Notes under the pieces: model-generated
What the model saw: the letters and a program-made list of their open reading frames with translations, nothing else
Told to the model about the DNA's origin: nothing
Databases searched by the model: none
Origin: an uncultured Dehalococcoidia bacterium
GTDB lineage: Bacteria > Chloroflexota > Dehalococcoidia > Lucifugimonadales > GCA-2712585
Direction of reading: 5' to 3'
Assembly (NCBI GenBank): GCA_958295715.1
Contig: OY282371.1
Coordinates: forward strand, 1,659,697-1,723,696
DNA length: 64,000 bases
Part shown: positions 44,358 to 52,429 of the stretch, one piece after another
Layout of the letters: every line of letters begins with the position of its first letter
How positions within the stretch are numbered: position 1 is the first letter of the stretch
Position numbers and translations under genes: made by a program

Positions 44358-45734
44358 ATGCGCGTATTCACAAGGTTATGGATAACGACGCTTCTGGCCG
44401 CTCTCCTCATATCGACGGCGGCCTTGGCCTGCGGGACCGAGTCGTCGACTCCCTCGGCGCCGGCGCGGCCCGCGGCCACTGCCACGGCGACGCCCGCGCC
44501 CACCGCCACGCCTACGCCGACTGCCACTCCTACGCCATCGCCAACGCCGGCCCCCACTTCCACACCGGCGCCAACATCCCCGGCCATGGACCCCTTGGCC
44601 ATCCTGTCGGACGCGGCGGCGGCCTGGGACCAGGTGGATTCCTACCACTTCGACATGTCCGCAGTGGTCACCGCCACCCAGGGAGGCAGGGACACGGAGT
44701 TCACCGTCAACTACATGGGCGACTTCCAGGCGCCGGACCGGGCGCAGGGAGAGTCCAGCGTGGGCATTGCGGGGTTGGCTCTCACGAGTGAATTCGTGCA
44801 GATAGGCTCCACAATCTACATAACGGACCCGATAACGGGCCAATGGATGATGGGCGAGCCCGGCGCCACGCCCTTCGATTCGCCGGCGGATATTTTCCCC
44901 TTTGACATTGACGCCGCCTCAGATGCGGACGTGCAGTTCGAGGGTCAGGAGGAGTACGAGGGGGTACAGACCTACCACCTATCGGGTTCCATTCCGCCTG
45001 AAGCCGTATCGGCCGGAGCCCCGGCTCTGCGCCGTAGTGGTGACGGTCCTTTCGCGGGTTCAACTTCGCCCGGCGCCGTATCGGCCGGCGCATCCGCTTC
45101 GGGAGACGGCGGGGAGCCGTGGCAGGTGGACGTGTGGATAGGCGTTGAGGACTCTCTGCCCCGCGGTGTGATGATAACCGGCGAGACATCCTTTGAGGGT
45201 GACACGCCGGGGACCTTCCAACAGGTTCCCATGACCTCTACGACAAAGTTTTCGAACTTCGGCGTCGACGTTGACATCGAGGCGCCAAGCGTCGCCATGA
45301 CCGGCCCATCCGGCGCAAGCGCCCACTGCCCGGCCTACCTAGAAATGACGGCCTCCGGCGGGGACGACTCCGCCACGGCGTTGGTGGCGTCCTACACCTG
45401 CCCCGACTCAAGCATGAACGGAACGGGCGTGGGCATCGACACGGCGCCCACCCTGTCCTATGAGGCCGGAGAGACGCTGACGCTCAGCTTCTCCGCCGGC
45501 GTGGCGCCGTCGGAAGTGGAGATGCGCCTCTACAACGCGGAGGACGTCACGGGCGCGGTGTCAACGTGGCCGGAAGACGACGGCGGGGCAACCACCATTG
45601 AGTCCCTGTCCATGGGCGGCGCGGAAGTGTCCCACTCCTTCTTCTGGGGGCCGGGCGAGTACGCGCTGGTGGCGCGGGCCTCGTGGCAGGAGTTCGTGGA
45701 GGCCTTCTACGTCCTCAACTTGCGGTTTGAGTAG
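44358..45734 (+). CDS. LppX/LprAFG-like lipoprotein
   Basis: About 458 aa. An N-terminal signal ends in a lipobox (AALAC), so the protein is probably lipid-anchored outside the membrane. A Thr/Pro/Ala linker of about 40 residues (PTATPTPTATPTPSPTP) follows. The next domain (AAAAWDQVDSYHF, GLALTSEFVQIGSTIYI) resembles LppX/LprG lipid-binding lipoproteins. The C-terminal 150 residues look like a separate beta-sandwich. ATG at 44358 with GGAGG upstream is chosen over ATG 44319. An in-frame near-duplication (EAVSAGAPA and GAVSAGASA, 24 codons apart) interrupts the domain. Confidence 0.75.
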   Translation: MRVFTRLWITTLLAALLISTAALACGTESSTPSAPARPAATATATPAPTATPTPTATPTPSPTPAPTSTPAPTSPAMDPLAILSDAAAAWDQVDSYHFDMSAVVTATQGGRDTEFTVNYMGDFQAPDRAQGESSVGIAGLALTSEFVQIGSTIYITDPITGQWMMGEPGATPFDSPADIFPFDIDAASDADVQFEGQEEYEGVQTYHLSGSIPPEAVSAGAPALRRSGDGPFAGSTSPGAVSAGASASGDGGEPWQVDVWIGVEDSLPRGVMITGETSFEGDTPGTFQQVPMTSTTKFSNFGVDVDIEAPSVAMTGPSGASAHCPAYLEMTASGGDDSATALVASYTCPDSSMNGTGVGIDTAPTLSYEAGETLTLSFSAGVAPSEVEMRLYNAEDVTGAVSTWPEDDGGATTIESLSMGGAEVSHSFFWGPGEYALVARASWQEFVEAFYVLNLRFE

Positions 45735-45751
45735 GGCCGGATAGCCGCTCT

Positions 45752-46774
45752 CTAGTCGCGAGCAGGGGCGTCTTGGATGAAGGACCTTCCCGCCAGGAAG
45801 TTCCGCGCCAGGAACACGACGCCGCCCACGATAATGACGCTGACGTAGCTAATGGCCCGGTCCAGGATGGCCACGGACCCGGCGGCGCTGCGGACCAGGG
45901 ACCGCGCGAGGAGCTCGGCGACGCCAAACTCGGCAAAGCCCAGACCGCCCAGGGGCAGAAGGCTGAGAACGGCGTTGGCCAGGCTGGCGAAGATGACCAG
46001 GGGCAGGCTCAGGGAGAAGCCCAAGGCTTGGGCGACCAGGTAGAGACGCGCCGCCTCTGCGAGCCACGCCAAGACCCCGAAAATGACCACCATGACCAGC
46101 AGGGAAATGTTGGCAAAACTGCCCAAGGCCCCGCCGTGAAACCTCTCGTAGGCCATGGCCAGAGGGACGGGCAGGAAGCGCGCCACCTTGTTTTTGAGAA
46201 ACCGCATGAAAAGCAGCCCCAAGACGATGGCCGCGGGCAAAAGGGAGGCCAGGGCCAGGAAGGCCCAGGGGGCGCCCGAACCGAGGGCCAGGAGCCCCAG
46301 GGCGGCGGCCATCAGCAAGGCGAACATGGTGAACACGTCCACCGTGCGCTCGGCCAACAGCGTCCCGACGGTCTGCGGGAGGCTCTGACCCCTTTCGCTG
46401 CTGTAGAGATAGGCGCGGTACAGGTCGCCCACGTGGAAGGCGGTGACGGAGTTCACGAACAGGGCAACCATGATTAGCCCCCCGCAGTAGGACAAGCTTG
46501 GAGGCGGTCCCGCGCCGCCCTCAGCGTTTTTCAGGAGGATACGCCAACGGGCCGCCCGGAAGGCGATGGCCGCGTAGTGCATGAGAAAGGCCAGGGCCAG
46601 GAGCCAGGGGTTGGCATCCTTCAGGTGGGTCCATATCTCCCCGGGACTGAGGTCGAACCGCACCGCCACAAAGTAGAGCAGGGCCGCGGCGACTACCAGG
46701 AAGAAGAGAAAGGGAAGAGATAGGAACCGGCCGCCGGGGGAGAACCGGAACTTAAACCCTTGGTTGGATTGCAA
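45752..46774 (-). CDS. UPF0104/AglD-like integral membrane protein (flippase-like)
   Basis: A 340 aa protein with about eight hydrophobic segments (LPFLFFLVVAAALLYFVAV, FALLMAAALGLLALG, LLVMVVIFGVLAWLAEA and others). The pattern matches the lysylphosphatidylglycerol synthetase/flippase TM family, including HYAAIAFRAARWRILL and SLLPLGGLGFAEFGVAELL. Members move or modify membrane lipids or glycolipids. It converges on the lipoprotein gene with a 17 nt gap. Confidence 0.82.
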   Translation of the reverse strand: MQSNQGFKFRFSPGGRFLSLPFLFFLVVAAALLYFVAVRFDLSPGEIWTHLKDANPWLLALAFLMHYAAIAFRAARWRILLKNAEGGAGPPPSLSYCGGLIMVALFVNSVTAFHVGDLYRAYLYSSERGQSLPQTVGTLLAERTVDVFTMFALLMAAALGLLALGSGAPWAFLALASLLPAAIVLGLLFMRFLKNKVARFLPVPLAMAYERFHGGALGSFANISLLVMVVIFGVLAWLAEAARLYLVAQALGFSLSLPLVIFASLANAVLSLLPLGGLGFAEFGVAELLARSLVRSAAGSVAILDRAISYVSVIIVGGVVFLARNFLAGRSFIQDAPARD

Positions 46775-46867
46775 GGCTGACGCTCATTGATCCTTGATTC
46801 CCGTGGGACTGCGAGGGGAGATTATATTACCCCATGAGCGGACAAACAAACGCTGCCGGCATCCGGA

Positions 46868-47581
46868 CTAGAGGGGCCGCTTCTTGGGAATCCCCGGACG
46901 CCTGGGATACCTCGCAGGAACGGCGCCAACCCGCTTTACCACCAAGAGGACCCGTCCATCCCGCAGCCCGTCCAGGTCCACGCAGCGCCGCGCCACCAAC
47001 TCACCCCCCATGACGGACATGGCCGCGCGGGCTTCCTCAACCTCCCTTGCCAGGTCGCCCTTCTTGTGGGCAATCAACACCCCTCCCGGGCGGCAGAAGG
47101 GCAGGGCAAGCTCCACCAGGACCCGCAGGGGGGCAAGGCCGCGGGCCACGACCGCGTCATAGGCCCCGCGATGGGCGGGGTCGTGGGCCAGGGTCTCGGC
47201 GCGGACGTGGTACGTATCCACGCCCCGGAGGGCCAGGGTCTCCGTGACGTGTCTGAGAAAGGCCGCCTTCTTGCCCACCGACTCCACCAAGTCCACCCGC
47301 AGGCGTGGGAAGACCATCTTCAGAGGCAGGCCGGGAAACCCGGCGCCGGCGCCCAGGTCCACCAGCCGCCCGCCGTTCGGCGCCTCCTCCGGCAGGGCCG
47401 CGGCCGCCGTTAGGGAGTCGAGGAAGTGGAGCGTCTGGACCCGCTCGTAGTCGACGATGCGGGTGAGGTTGACGCGGCGGTTCCAAGCGGCCAACTCCTC
47501 GTAGTACCGGTGGAAGGCCGCAAGCAGGGGCGGCCCGCAGCTGAGGCCAAGCCGGGCCAAGCCCTTCTCAAGGGTGGGCAT
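46868..47581 (-). CDS. rsmG: 16S rRNA (guanine-527-N7)-methyltransferase RsmG
   Basis: A 237 aa AdoMet-dependent enzyme methylating G527 of 16S rRNA. LVDLGAGAGFPGLPLKM is motif I, DLVESVGKKAAFLRHV follows, and VVARGLAPL and IAHKKG are later family motifs. The N terminus has the typical AWNRRVNLTRI. ATG at 47581 gives a normal N terminus; an in-frame GTG lies 12 nt upstream. No ribosome site is obvious for either. Confidence 0.93.
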   Translation of the reverse strand: MPTLEKGLARLGLSCGPPLLAAFHRYYEELAAWNRRVNLTRIVDYERVQTLHFLDSLTAAAALPEEAPNGGRLVDLGAGAGFPGLPLKMVFPRLRVDLVESVGKKAAFLRHVTETLALRGVDTYHVRAETLAHDPAHRGAYDAVVARGLAPLRVLVELALPFCRPGGVLIAHKKGDLAREVEEARAAMSVMGGELVARRCVDLDGLRDGRVLLVVKRVGAVPARYPRRPGIPKKRPL

Positions 47582-47650
47582 GGAGAGAGACACCCGGTGA
47601 GTATACCACCCCGGCCTCTAGGGGAAGGAGTGGAGCAGAGCCGCGCTCAT

Positions 47651-47680
47651 TTGACACTCCATCGCCAACCACCCTAAAAT
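47651..47680 (+). promoter_or_regulatory. Sigma-70-type promoter of the AsnC-domain gene
   Basis: TTGACA (47651-47656), an 18 nt spacer and TAAAAT (47675-47680). The predicted transcription start is near 47687, about 74 nt before the coding start. Confidence 0.7.
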
Positions 47681-47760
47681 TGGGGCTGCTCGTCGCACGG
47701 GGCCTTCGCCCAACCGCGCCGACGGCCACAGACGCTAAATAACGCATGGAGGGGTCTGCC

Positions 47761-47997
47761 GTGAAAACTAAAGCCTTTATCCTCATAGAGACGGCGGTGG
47801 GCAGAACTCGAGAGGTGGCCCAGTCCCTTTCAAAAGTGGAGGGGATGCAGTCGGTGGACGTGGTCACCGGACCCTATGACATCATCGCCCTGCTGGAGGC
47901 CGTGGACATAACCTCCATAGGCGACCTGGTCACCGAGCACGTCCACGTCACCGGCGTGGTGCGAACCGTCACCTGCATATCGGTGGGCAGCGGGTAG
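47761..47997 (+). CDS. Stand-alone Lrp/AsnC ligand-binding (RAM) domain protein
   Basis: 78 aa, about half of a full Lrp/AsnC regulator. The DNA-binding helix-turn-helix half is absent. The beta-alpha-beta RAM fold is clear: AFILIETAVGRTREVA, VVTGPYDIIALLEA and VVRTVTCISV. GTG at 47761, a few bases after GGAGGGG, is preferred over ATG 47746, which overlaps that ribosome site. Such small proteins may bind amino acids and modulate other regulators. Confidence 0.85.
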   Translation: MKTKAFILIETAVGRTREVAQSLSKVEGMQSVDVVTGPYDIIALLEAVDITSIGDLVTEHVHVTGVVRTVTCISVGSG

Positions 47998-48173
47998 AGC
48001 GGCGCCGGGCCTCGCGGGCGGCCTTCCCCCTTTAGTTTGGAACGCCTGTCAGCCGCCGCCAACCTGAGCGTCAGGGCTTCCGGGTTCCCGCTTCCACGGG
48101 AAAAGGGCGCGGCGATGACCGGCGGGCGGCGGGCCTTATGATTACGCTAGGGTCTCGTTAGGAGGCGCGGCCT

Positions 48174-49334
48174 ATGGACTTCCGCTTCTCTCAGGATGAG
48201 GAGCAGTTTCGCCAAGACCTGCTGGCCTTCCTAGGCGCGGAGTTGCCGCCTGGGTGGGAGGGGTTGGGGGATGATTGGAACCTGACCCTGGCCACGCGGC
48301 GCAAGCTGGCCGAACGGGGCTGGCTCACCATGCACTGGCCCAAGGAGTACGGCGGGCAGGAGGCGTCACCCCTCCTGAGCCTCATCTTCAACGAGGAGAT
48401 GTCCTACCACCGGGCGCCGGGCCGTGACCCCTTTGGCGCGCGGATGCTTGGCCCCACCCTTATGATCTACGGCTCCGAGGAGCAGAAGCGCAGGTTCCTG
48501 CCCCCCGTGGCCCGGGGCGAGGCCCAGTGGTGCCAGGGCTACAGCGAACCCCAAGCCGGCTCCGACCTGGCGTCCCTCAGCGTCCGCGCCCAAGACCGGG
48601 GCGACCACTTCCTGGTGAACGGCAGCAAGATCTGGACGTCCTTGGCCCACCGCGCCGACTGGATGATGCTCCTCGCCCGCACCGACCCGGAGGCCCCCAA
48701 GCATCGCGGCATCAGCTTCCTGCTGGTGGACATGCGCTCGCCGGGCGTCGAGACGCGCCCCATAATCAACATGGCCGGCTCCCACGAGTTCAACGAGGTG
48801 TTCTTTGACGACGTTGAGGTTCCCAAGGTTAACCTAGTCGGCGAGAGGGACCGGGGCTGGTACGTGGCGGTCACCCTCTTGGACTTCGAGCGCTCCGGCA
48901 TCGACCACGCCGCCGCCAGCCGCCGCCTCTTGGACGACCTCTCCGCCTTCCTGCGGGACGACGAAAGCGCGGCCCTTATCGGCGGGGCGCGGCGGTGGAT
49001 GTGGGACCTCTTGGCGGAGCGGTACGTTGAAGCGGAGGTGGCGCGCCTTATCGCCTACAGGGTGGCCTGGATGCAGACCGGCGGCCTGGCGCCCAACAAG
49101 GAGGCCTCCATAAGCAAGGTCTTCGGCACCGAAACCTTCCAACGGGTGGCCGACACCGGCCTCAAGATCCTGGGGCCCTTAGGCCAGTTGACCGGGGATG
49201 ACCCACGCGCGCCCCTCCACGGCCGGTTCCAAGAGGCCTGGCGTCACAGCTTCGCCAACACCATCGCCGCGGGCACCTCCGAGGTGCAGCGCAACATCAT
49301 CGCGGGCCGGGGGCTGGGCCTCCCGCGAGGGTAG
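48174..49334 (+). CDS. Acyl-CoA dehydrogenase (active subunit of a pair)
   Basis: A 386 aa FAD flavoprotein introducing a 2,3-double bond into an acyl-CoA. Substrate and flavin segments WCQGYSEPQAGSDLASL and INGSKIWT-like VNGSKIWTSLA are present, and the C terminus keeps the flavin-binding GTSEVQRNIIAGRGLGLPR. An AGGAGG site precedes ATG. The next gene is a second, divergent acyl-CoA dehydrogenase, suggesting an alpha2-beta2 heteromer like those of bacterial steroid side-chain breakdown. Confidence 0.92.
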   Translation: MDFRFSQDEEQFRQDLLAFLGAELPPGWEGLGDDWNLTLATRRKLAERGWLTMHWPKEYGGQEASPLLSLIFNEEMSYHRAPGRDPFGARMLGPTLMIYGSEEQKRRFLPPVARGEAQWCQGYSEPQAGSDLASLSVRAQDRGDHFLVNGSKIWTSLAHRADWMMLLARTDPEAPKHRGISFLLVDMRSPGVETRPIINMAGSHEFNEVFFDDVEVPKVNLVGERDRGWYVAVTLLDFERSGIDHAAASRRLLDDLSAFLRDDESAALIGGARRWMWDLLAERYVEAEVARLIAYRVAWMQTGGLAPNKEASISKVFGTETFQRVADTGLKILGPLGQLTGDDPRAPLHGRFQEAWRHSFANTIAAGTSEVQRNIIAGRGLGLPRG

Positions 49335-49357
49335 GCGGCCCAAGGCGTTACGACGGC

Positions 49358-50503
49358 ATGAATCTCGACTTAAGCGAAACCCAGCAGATGCTGAAGGCAG
49401 GCGCCCGGGAGCTGCTGGCCAGGGAGTGTCCCTACGACCTTGTTAGGGAGACGGAGGGAGACCCCGCCGGCTTCTCCCGCCCCCTGTGGCGCCAGATGTC
49501 GGCCCTCGGCTGGCCGGGGCTGGCTGTCCCGGAGCGGTACGGCGGGGCCGGGGGCAGCTTCATGGACCTGGCCGTTCTGCTGGAGGAAACCGGCCGCGCC
49601 CTGGCCCCGGCTCCCCTCTTCTCCACCGCAGTCCTGGGCGCCCTGACCCTCCTGGACGCTGCCTCGGACCCAATGAAGGATGACCTGCTGCCCCGAATCG
49701 CCGCCGGCCAAGCCCTGGCGACCCTGGCCGTCGTGGAGCCGGGGGGCGGCTGGGAACCGCAGGACGTTAAGCTGCAAGCCCGCCGCGACGGGGAGCGGTT
49801 CGTCATCAACGGCGTAAAGCTCTTCGTCCCCAACGCCCACGCGTCGGACTTCATCATAACCGCCGTCCGCACCGCCCAAGACGCCGGCCCGGAGGAGGGC
49901 GTCACCCTGCTCCTCGTGCCCGGCGCGGCCGAGGGCCTCACCCCGGTTCCTCATAGAAATCTGGCCTCCGACGGCCAGTGCGAGGTGACCTTCGACGGCG
50001 TCAGCGCGCCCCTTTCCGCCGTGGTGGGACGGGTGGACGAAGGCGGCCCGGTCCTGCGGAGGACCCTCCAACGGGCCGCGGCGGCCAAGGCCGTCGAGAT
50101 GGTGGGAAGCGCCGAGGCCGTCCTGGATATGACGGTGGACTACCTGAAACAGCGGGTGCAGTTTGGAAGGCCCGTGGGCGCATTTCAAGCCGTACAGCAC
50201 CACTGCGCCAACATGTCCATCGACTTGGAGGGCAGCCGGCTCGCGGCGTACCAGGCCGTCTGGAAGCTGTCCCAGGGGCAGGAGGCGGCGAGGGAGGCGT
50301 CCACGGCCAAGGCGTGGGTCAGCGACGCCTGCCTTCGCATCTGCTCCCTGGCCCACCAGTGCCACGGGGCCGTCGGCTTCACCCAGGAGCACAACCTTCA
50401 GTTGCACACCCGCCGGGCCAGGTCTCAGGAGCAGGCTTACGGCGACGCGGGGTTCCATCGCAGGCTCTTGGCCCGAGGCCTCGCGGCATCACAAACACCC
50501 TGA
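49358..50503 (+). CDS. Acyl-CoA dehydrogenase-like protein (partner subunit)
   Basis: A 381 aa acyl-CoA dehydrogenase fold, 23 nt after the previous gene. It has the N-terminal SETQQMLKAGARELL, GWPGLAVPERYGGAGGSF and QFGRPVGAFQAVQHHCANM. The C terminus, CHGAVGFTQEHNLQLHTRR, lacks the TSEVQ-type flavin motif of its neighbour. Complementary motif loss in paired genes is the hallmark of heteromeric acyl-CoA dehydrogenases. Electrons would go to ETF, perhaps to the membrane Fe-S protein at 23-25 kb. Confidence 0.9.
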   Translation: MNLDLSETQQMLKAGARELLARECPYDLVRETEGDPAGFSRPLWRQMSALGWPGLAVPERYGGAGGSFMDLAVLLEETGRALAPAPLFSTAVLGALTLLDAASDPMKDDLLPRIAAGQALATLAVVEPGGGWEPQDVKLQARRDGERFVINGVKLFVPNAHASDFIITAVRTAQDAGPEEGVTLLLVPGAAEGLTPVPHRNLASDGQCEVTFDGVSAPLSAVVGRVDEGGPVLRRTLQRAAAAKAVEMVGSAEAVLDMTVDYLKQRVQFGRPVGAFQAVQHHCANMSIDLEGSRLAAYQAVWKLSQGQEAAREASTAKAWVSDACLRICSLAHQCHGAVGFTQEHNLQLHTRRARSQEQAYGDAGFHRRLLARGLAASQTP

Positions 50504-50516
50504 AAAGGAGAACCGC

Positions 50517-50864
50517 ATGAGCGCAAAGGACTGCATATTTTGCGGGATGTCCGCCGGCGCCGTGGACACCGACTTCCTCTATCTCGACCACCAGCTTATG
50601 GTAATCAGGGACATCAACCCCCAGGCCCCCGTCCACCTGCTGATTATCCCGCGAAGGCACGTGGTCAGCCTGGCCTACGCCGCCGGCAGGACTTCAGCCA
50701 TTTTGGGGCAGGTCTTCGTGGTGGCCGAGGAGATGGCCCGGCGCGAGGGCGTCACCCTCAGCGGCTACCGCCTGGTAGTGAACCAGGGCCCCGATTCCGG
50801 CCAGGCCATAGAGCACCTTCACGCGCATCTGTTGGGCGGCCAGACCCTTGGCCCCCTGGGGTAA
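50517..50864 (+). CDS. HIT-family nucleotide hydrolase (HinT-like)
   Basis: 115 aa. CIFCGMSAG is the N-terminal zinc/Cys motif, INPQAPVHLLIIPRRH the core, and IEHLHAHLLGG the histidine triad with the catalytic His. HinT-type proteins hydrolyse adenosine phosphoramidates and aminoacyl-adenylates; others act on dinucleoside polyphosphates. ATG at 50517 follows AAGGAG. The end overlaps the next (HD-domain) gene by 17 nt. Confidence 0.93.
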   Translation: MSAKDCIFCGMSAGAVDTDFLYLDHQLMVIRDINPQAPVHLLIIPRRHVVSLAYAAGRTSAILGQVFVVAEEMARREGVTLSGYRLVVNQGPDSGQAIEHLHAHLLGGQTLGPLG

Positions 50865-51459
50865 CAGACGCGGCGGAGGGCCTCACAGCATCCAAGACAC
50901 CGTCCGGCGGTGGGCGGCGGGGCTGCCCCAGGGCCTCAGAGACCACCTGCGCAGGGTGGAGGATATCGCCCAGGAGTTGGCCGTCGCCCACCGCCTTGAT
51001 GAGGAACGCGCGCGGCTCTGCGCCCAGGCCCACGACCTATGCCGCGCCATGCCGGGCGGCAGGCTTTTGGAGGAGGCCGGGCGGCTGGATATCCCGGTCA
51101 ACCCCGTGGAGGCGCGCGCGCCCATACTCCTTCACGGCCCGGTGGCCGCCGAGTTGCTGCGACGGGAGGGGCTGGACGACCGGGACGTTTACCTCGGCGT
51201 CTACCATCACAGTACGGCCTGCCCCGGACTGCCGCCCATCGCCAAGGCGGTTTTCCTGGCCGACAAGCTGGACCCGCGAAAAGCGAGCCGGTATCCCTAC
51301 TCCGCCGAGTTGAAGGCTACCGCCATGGGAAGCCTCGACGCGGCCCTCCTGGAGTTTCTCACCCGCGAGATAGGGGTCTTCCTGACGCGGGGGCAGCTGG
51401 TCCACCCGGCATCCATCGAGGCGCGCAACGAGTTGCTGCTGCGTGGCGCCGGCCCGTGA
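50848..51459 (+). CDS. HD-domain hydrolase, YqeK/Ap4A hydrolase-like
   Basis: About 203 aa. An HD-superfamily core is visible: DHLRRVEDIAQEL, AQAHDLCRAM (the HD pair), ILLHGPVAAELL and YHHSTACPGLPPIAKAVFLADKLDPRK. The last block closely resembles YqeK, which splits Ap4A symmetrically. The start is uncertain; TTG at 50848 lies inside the HIT gene. Together with the HIT protein this suggests a small nucleotide-damage or alarmone-clearing unit. Confidence 0.8.
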   Translation: MAPWGNRRGGGPHSIQDTVRRWAAGLPQGLRDHLRRVEDIAQELAVAHRLDEERARLCAQAHDLCRAMPGGRLLEEAGRLDIPVNPVEARAPILLHGPVAAELLRREGLDDRDVYLGVYHHSTACPGLPPIAKAVFLADKLDPRKASRYPYSAELKATAMGSLDAALLEFLTREIGVFLTRGQLVHPASIEARNELLLRGAGP

Positions 51460-51805
51460 ACCCGCGCGCCGCCACACGCTGGCCGCCATGCGCCCGGTCT
51501 TCTCGTCATTCCCGCTTCCCCCCCTCCGTCATTCCCGCGTAGGCGGGAATCCAGGAAGGCCCCATAACAAAACGGCCAATGTGTCGCTCTCACGCCCCCG
51601 GCCCAACCTGCCATCCCAACCCGGAGATCTGCCACAAGGAGGACGATGGCGCTAGACGAGAATTGGGAAAAAAGATGGATTCCCGCCTGCGCGGGAATGA
51701 CGGACGGGTGGAACGGGAATGCCGGAGGGAATAGGGCGGCATTGACGGGGGAACAGGGCGGGAGTGACTGTGGAGGACTGGGAGAGAAGGGTGCGCTTCA
51801 AGGGT
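51460..51805. repeat. Repeat-rich intergenic region with type B element
   Basis: Hairpins lie at 51531-51550 and 51679-51698, with a half-site at 51508 (23 nt before the first). The rest up to the tRNA is GC-rich filler with GGGAATGCCGG- and GGGAGTGACTG-like degraded half-sites. No gene. Confidence 0.75.
51526..51704 (+). mobile_element. MITE-like composite palindrome element, type B copy 2
   Basis: Same-orientation relative of 39993-40160, 179 bp here against 168 bp there. Ends are hairpins; the interior shares AATGTGTCGCTCTCA, GGACGATGGCG and other words in order. It lies immediately upstream of a tRNA pair. Confidence 0.6.
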
Positions 51806-51882
51806 TGGTGGCGCATACGGGGTTCGAACCCGTGATCTCCGCCTTGAGAGGGCGGTGTCCTAGTCCACTAGACGAATGCGCC
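51806..51882 (-). tRNA. tRNA-Glu (anticodon CTC)
   Basis: The minus strand gives a full cloverleaf: acceptor GGCGCAT pairing with ATGCGCC, D arm GTCTAGTGGACTAGGAC, anticodon stem CCGCC/GGCGG around CTCTCAA with anticodon CTC, and TPsiC arm CGGGTTCGAACCCCG. The 3' CCA is encoded in the DNA. Confidence 0.96.
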
Positions 51883-51961
51883 CCTGCGTGTGACAGAGCT
51901 ATTCTACCACGTTTCGGGGAGATTTCGGAAATGTTTTGCCATGAGCGGGATTTGGCTGTAG

Positions 51962-51967
51962 TATAAT
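51962..51967 (+). promoter_or_regulatory. Consensus -10 box upstream of tRNA-Gln
   Basis: A perfect TATAAT lies 19 nt before the mature tRNA-Gln 5' end. No good -35 box is found at 16-18 nt; TTGCCA occurs at a 20 nt spacing. The 104 nt between the two divergent tRNAs must hold both promoters. Confidence 0.5.
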
Positions 51968-51986
51968 TTGGTGGATTCATCGTAAG

Positions 51987-52060
51987 TGCCGAGTGGTGTA
52001 GTGGTAGCACACGTGACTCTGGATCACGTAACCCTGGTTCGAATCCAGGCTCGGCAGCCA
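51987..52060 (+). tRNA. tRNA-Gln (anticodon CTG)
   Basis: A 74 nt cloverleaf: acceptor TGCCGAG pairing with CTCGGCA, anticodon arm CGTGA/TCACG around CTCTGGA with anticodon CTG, TPsiC arm CCTGGTTCGAATCCAGG, discriminator G and encoded CCA. It is divergent from tRNA-Glu. Confidence 0.96.
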
Positions 52061-52429
52061 AGGGCTTTTCAGCGCTCCGGCAACGCCTCCCACCATTCCG
52101 ACCACTCCCACCCCGCCCCTTCTCCCTTCCCTTCTCGTCATTCCCCCCCTCCCGTCATTCCCGCACTCTCTATCGTCATTCCCGCGCAAGCGGGAATCCA
52201 TCCCCTCTCTAATCATATGAAGGGACCGCCCAACCTTTCCAGGTAACAACGGGAGGAGGGAGCGGCGCCCCACAGCCTCCGGCGTTGGCTCTGCGATGCG
52301 GCCTTCCTGGATTCCCGCCTGCGCGGGAATGACGGGAGGGGGGAACGGGAATGACGGGAGGGGCGGGCAGGTAATGCCGGATGGGAGAGAGGCGGGTCAT
52401 GGCGGGGTGCGATGGCCCGGCGAAACGCG
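52061..52429. repeat. Repeat-rich intergenic region with palindromic hairpins
   Basis: Hairpins lie at 52178-52197 (GCAA loop) and 52311-52330. Half-sites precede the first (52140, 52157) and follow the second (52348, 52371; steps of 22-23 nt). The words GGCTCTGCGATGCGGCCTTC just before the second hairpin recur before the hairpin at 55965. No gene. Confidence 0.78.

Noticed and set aside
51806-52060. The tRNA pair as an integration site for the phage-like module
   Set aside because: I found no repeated tRNA 3' fragment elsewhere in the window and no integrase gene next to it.
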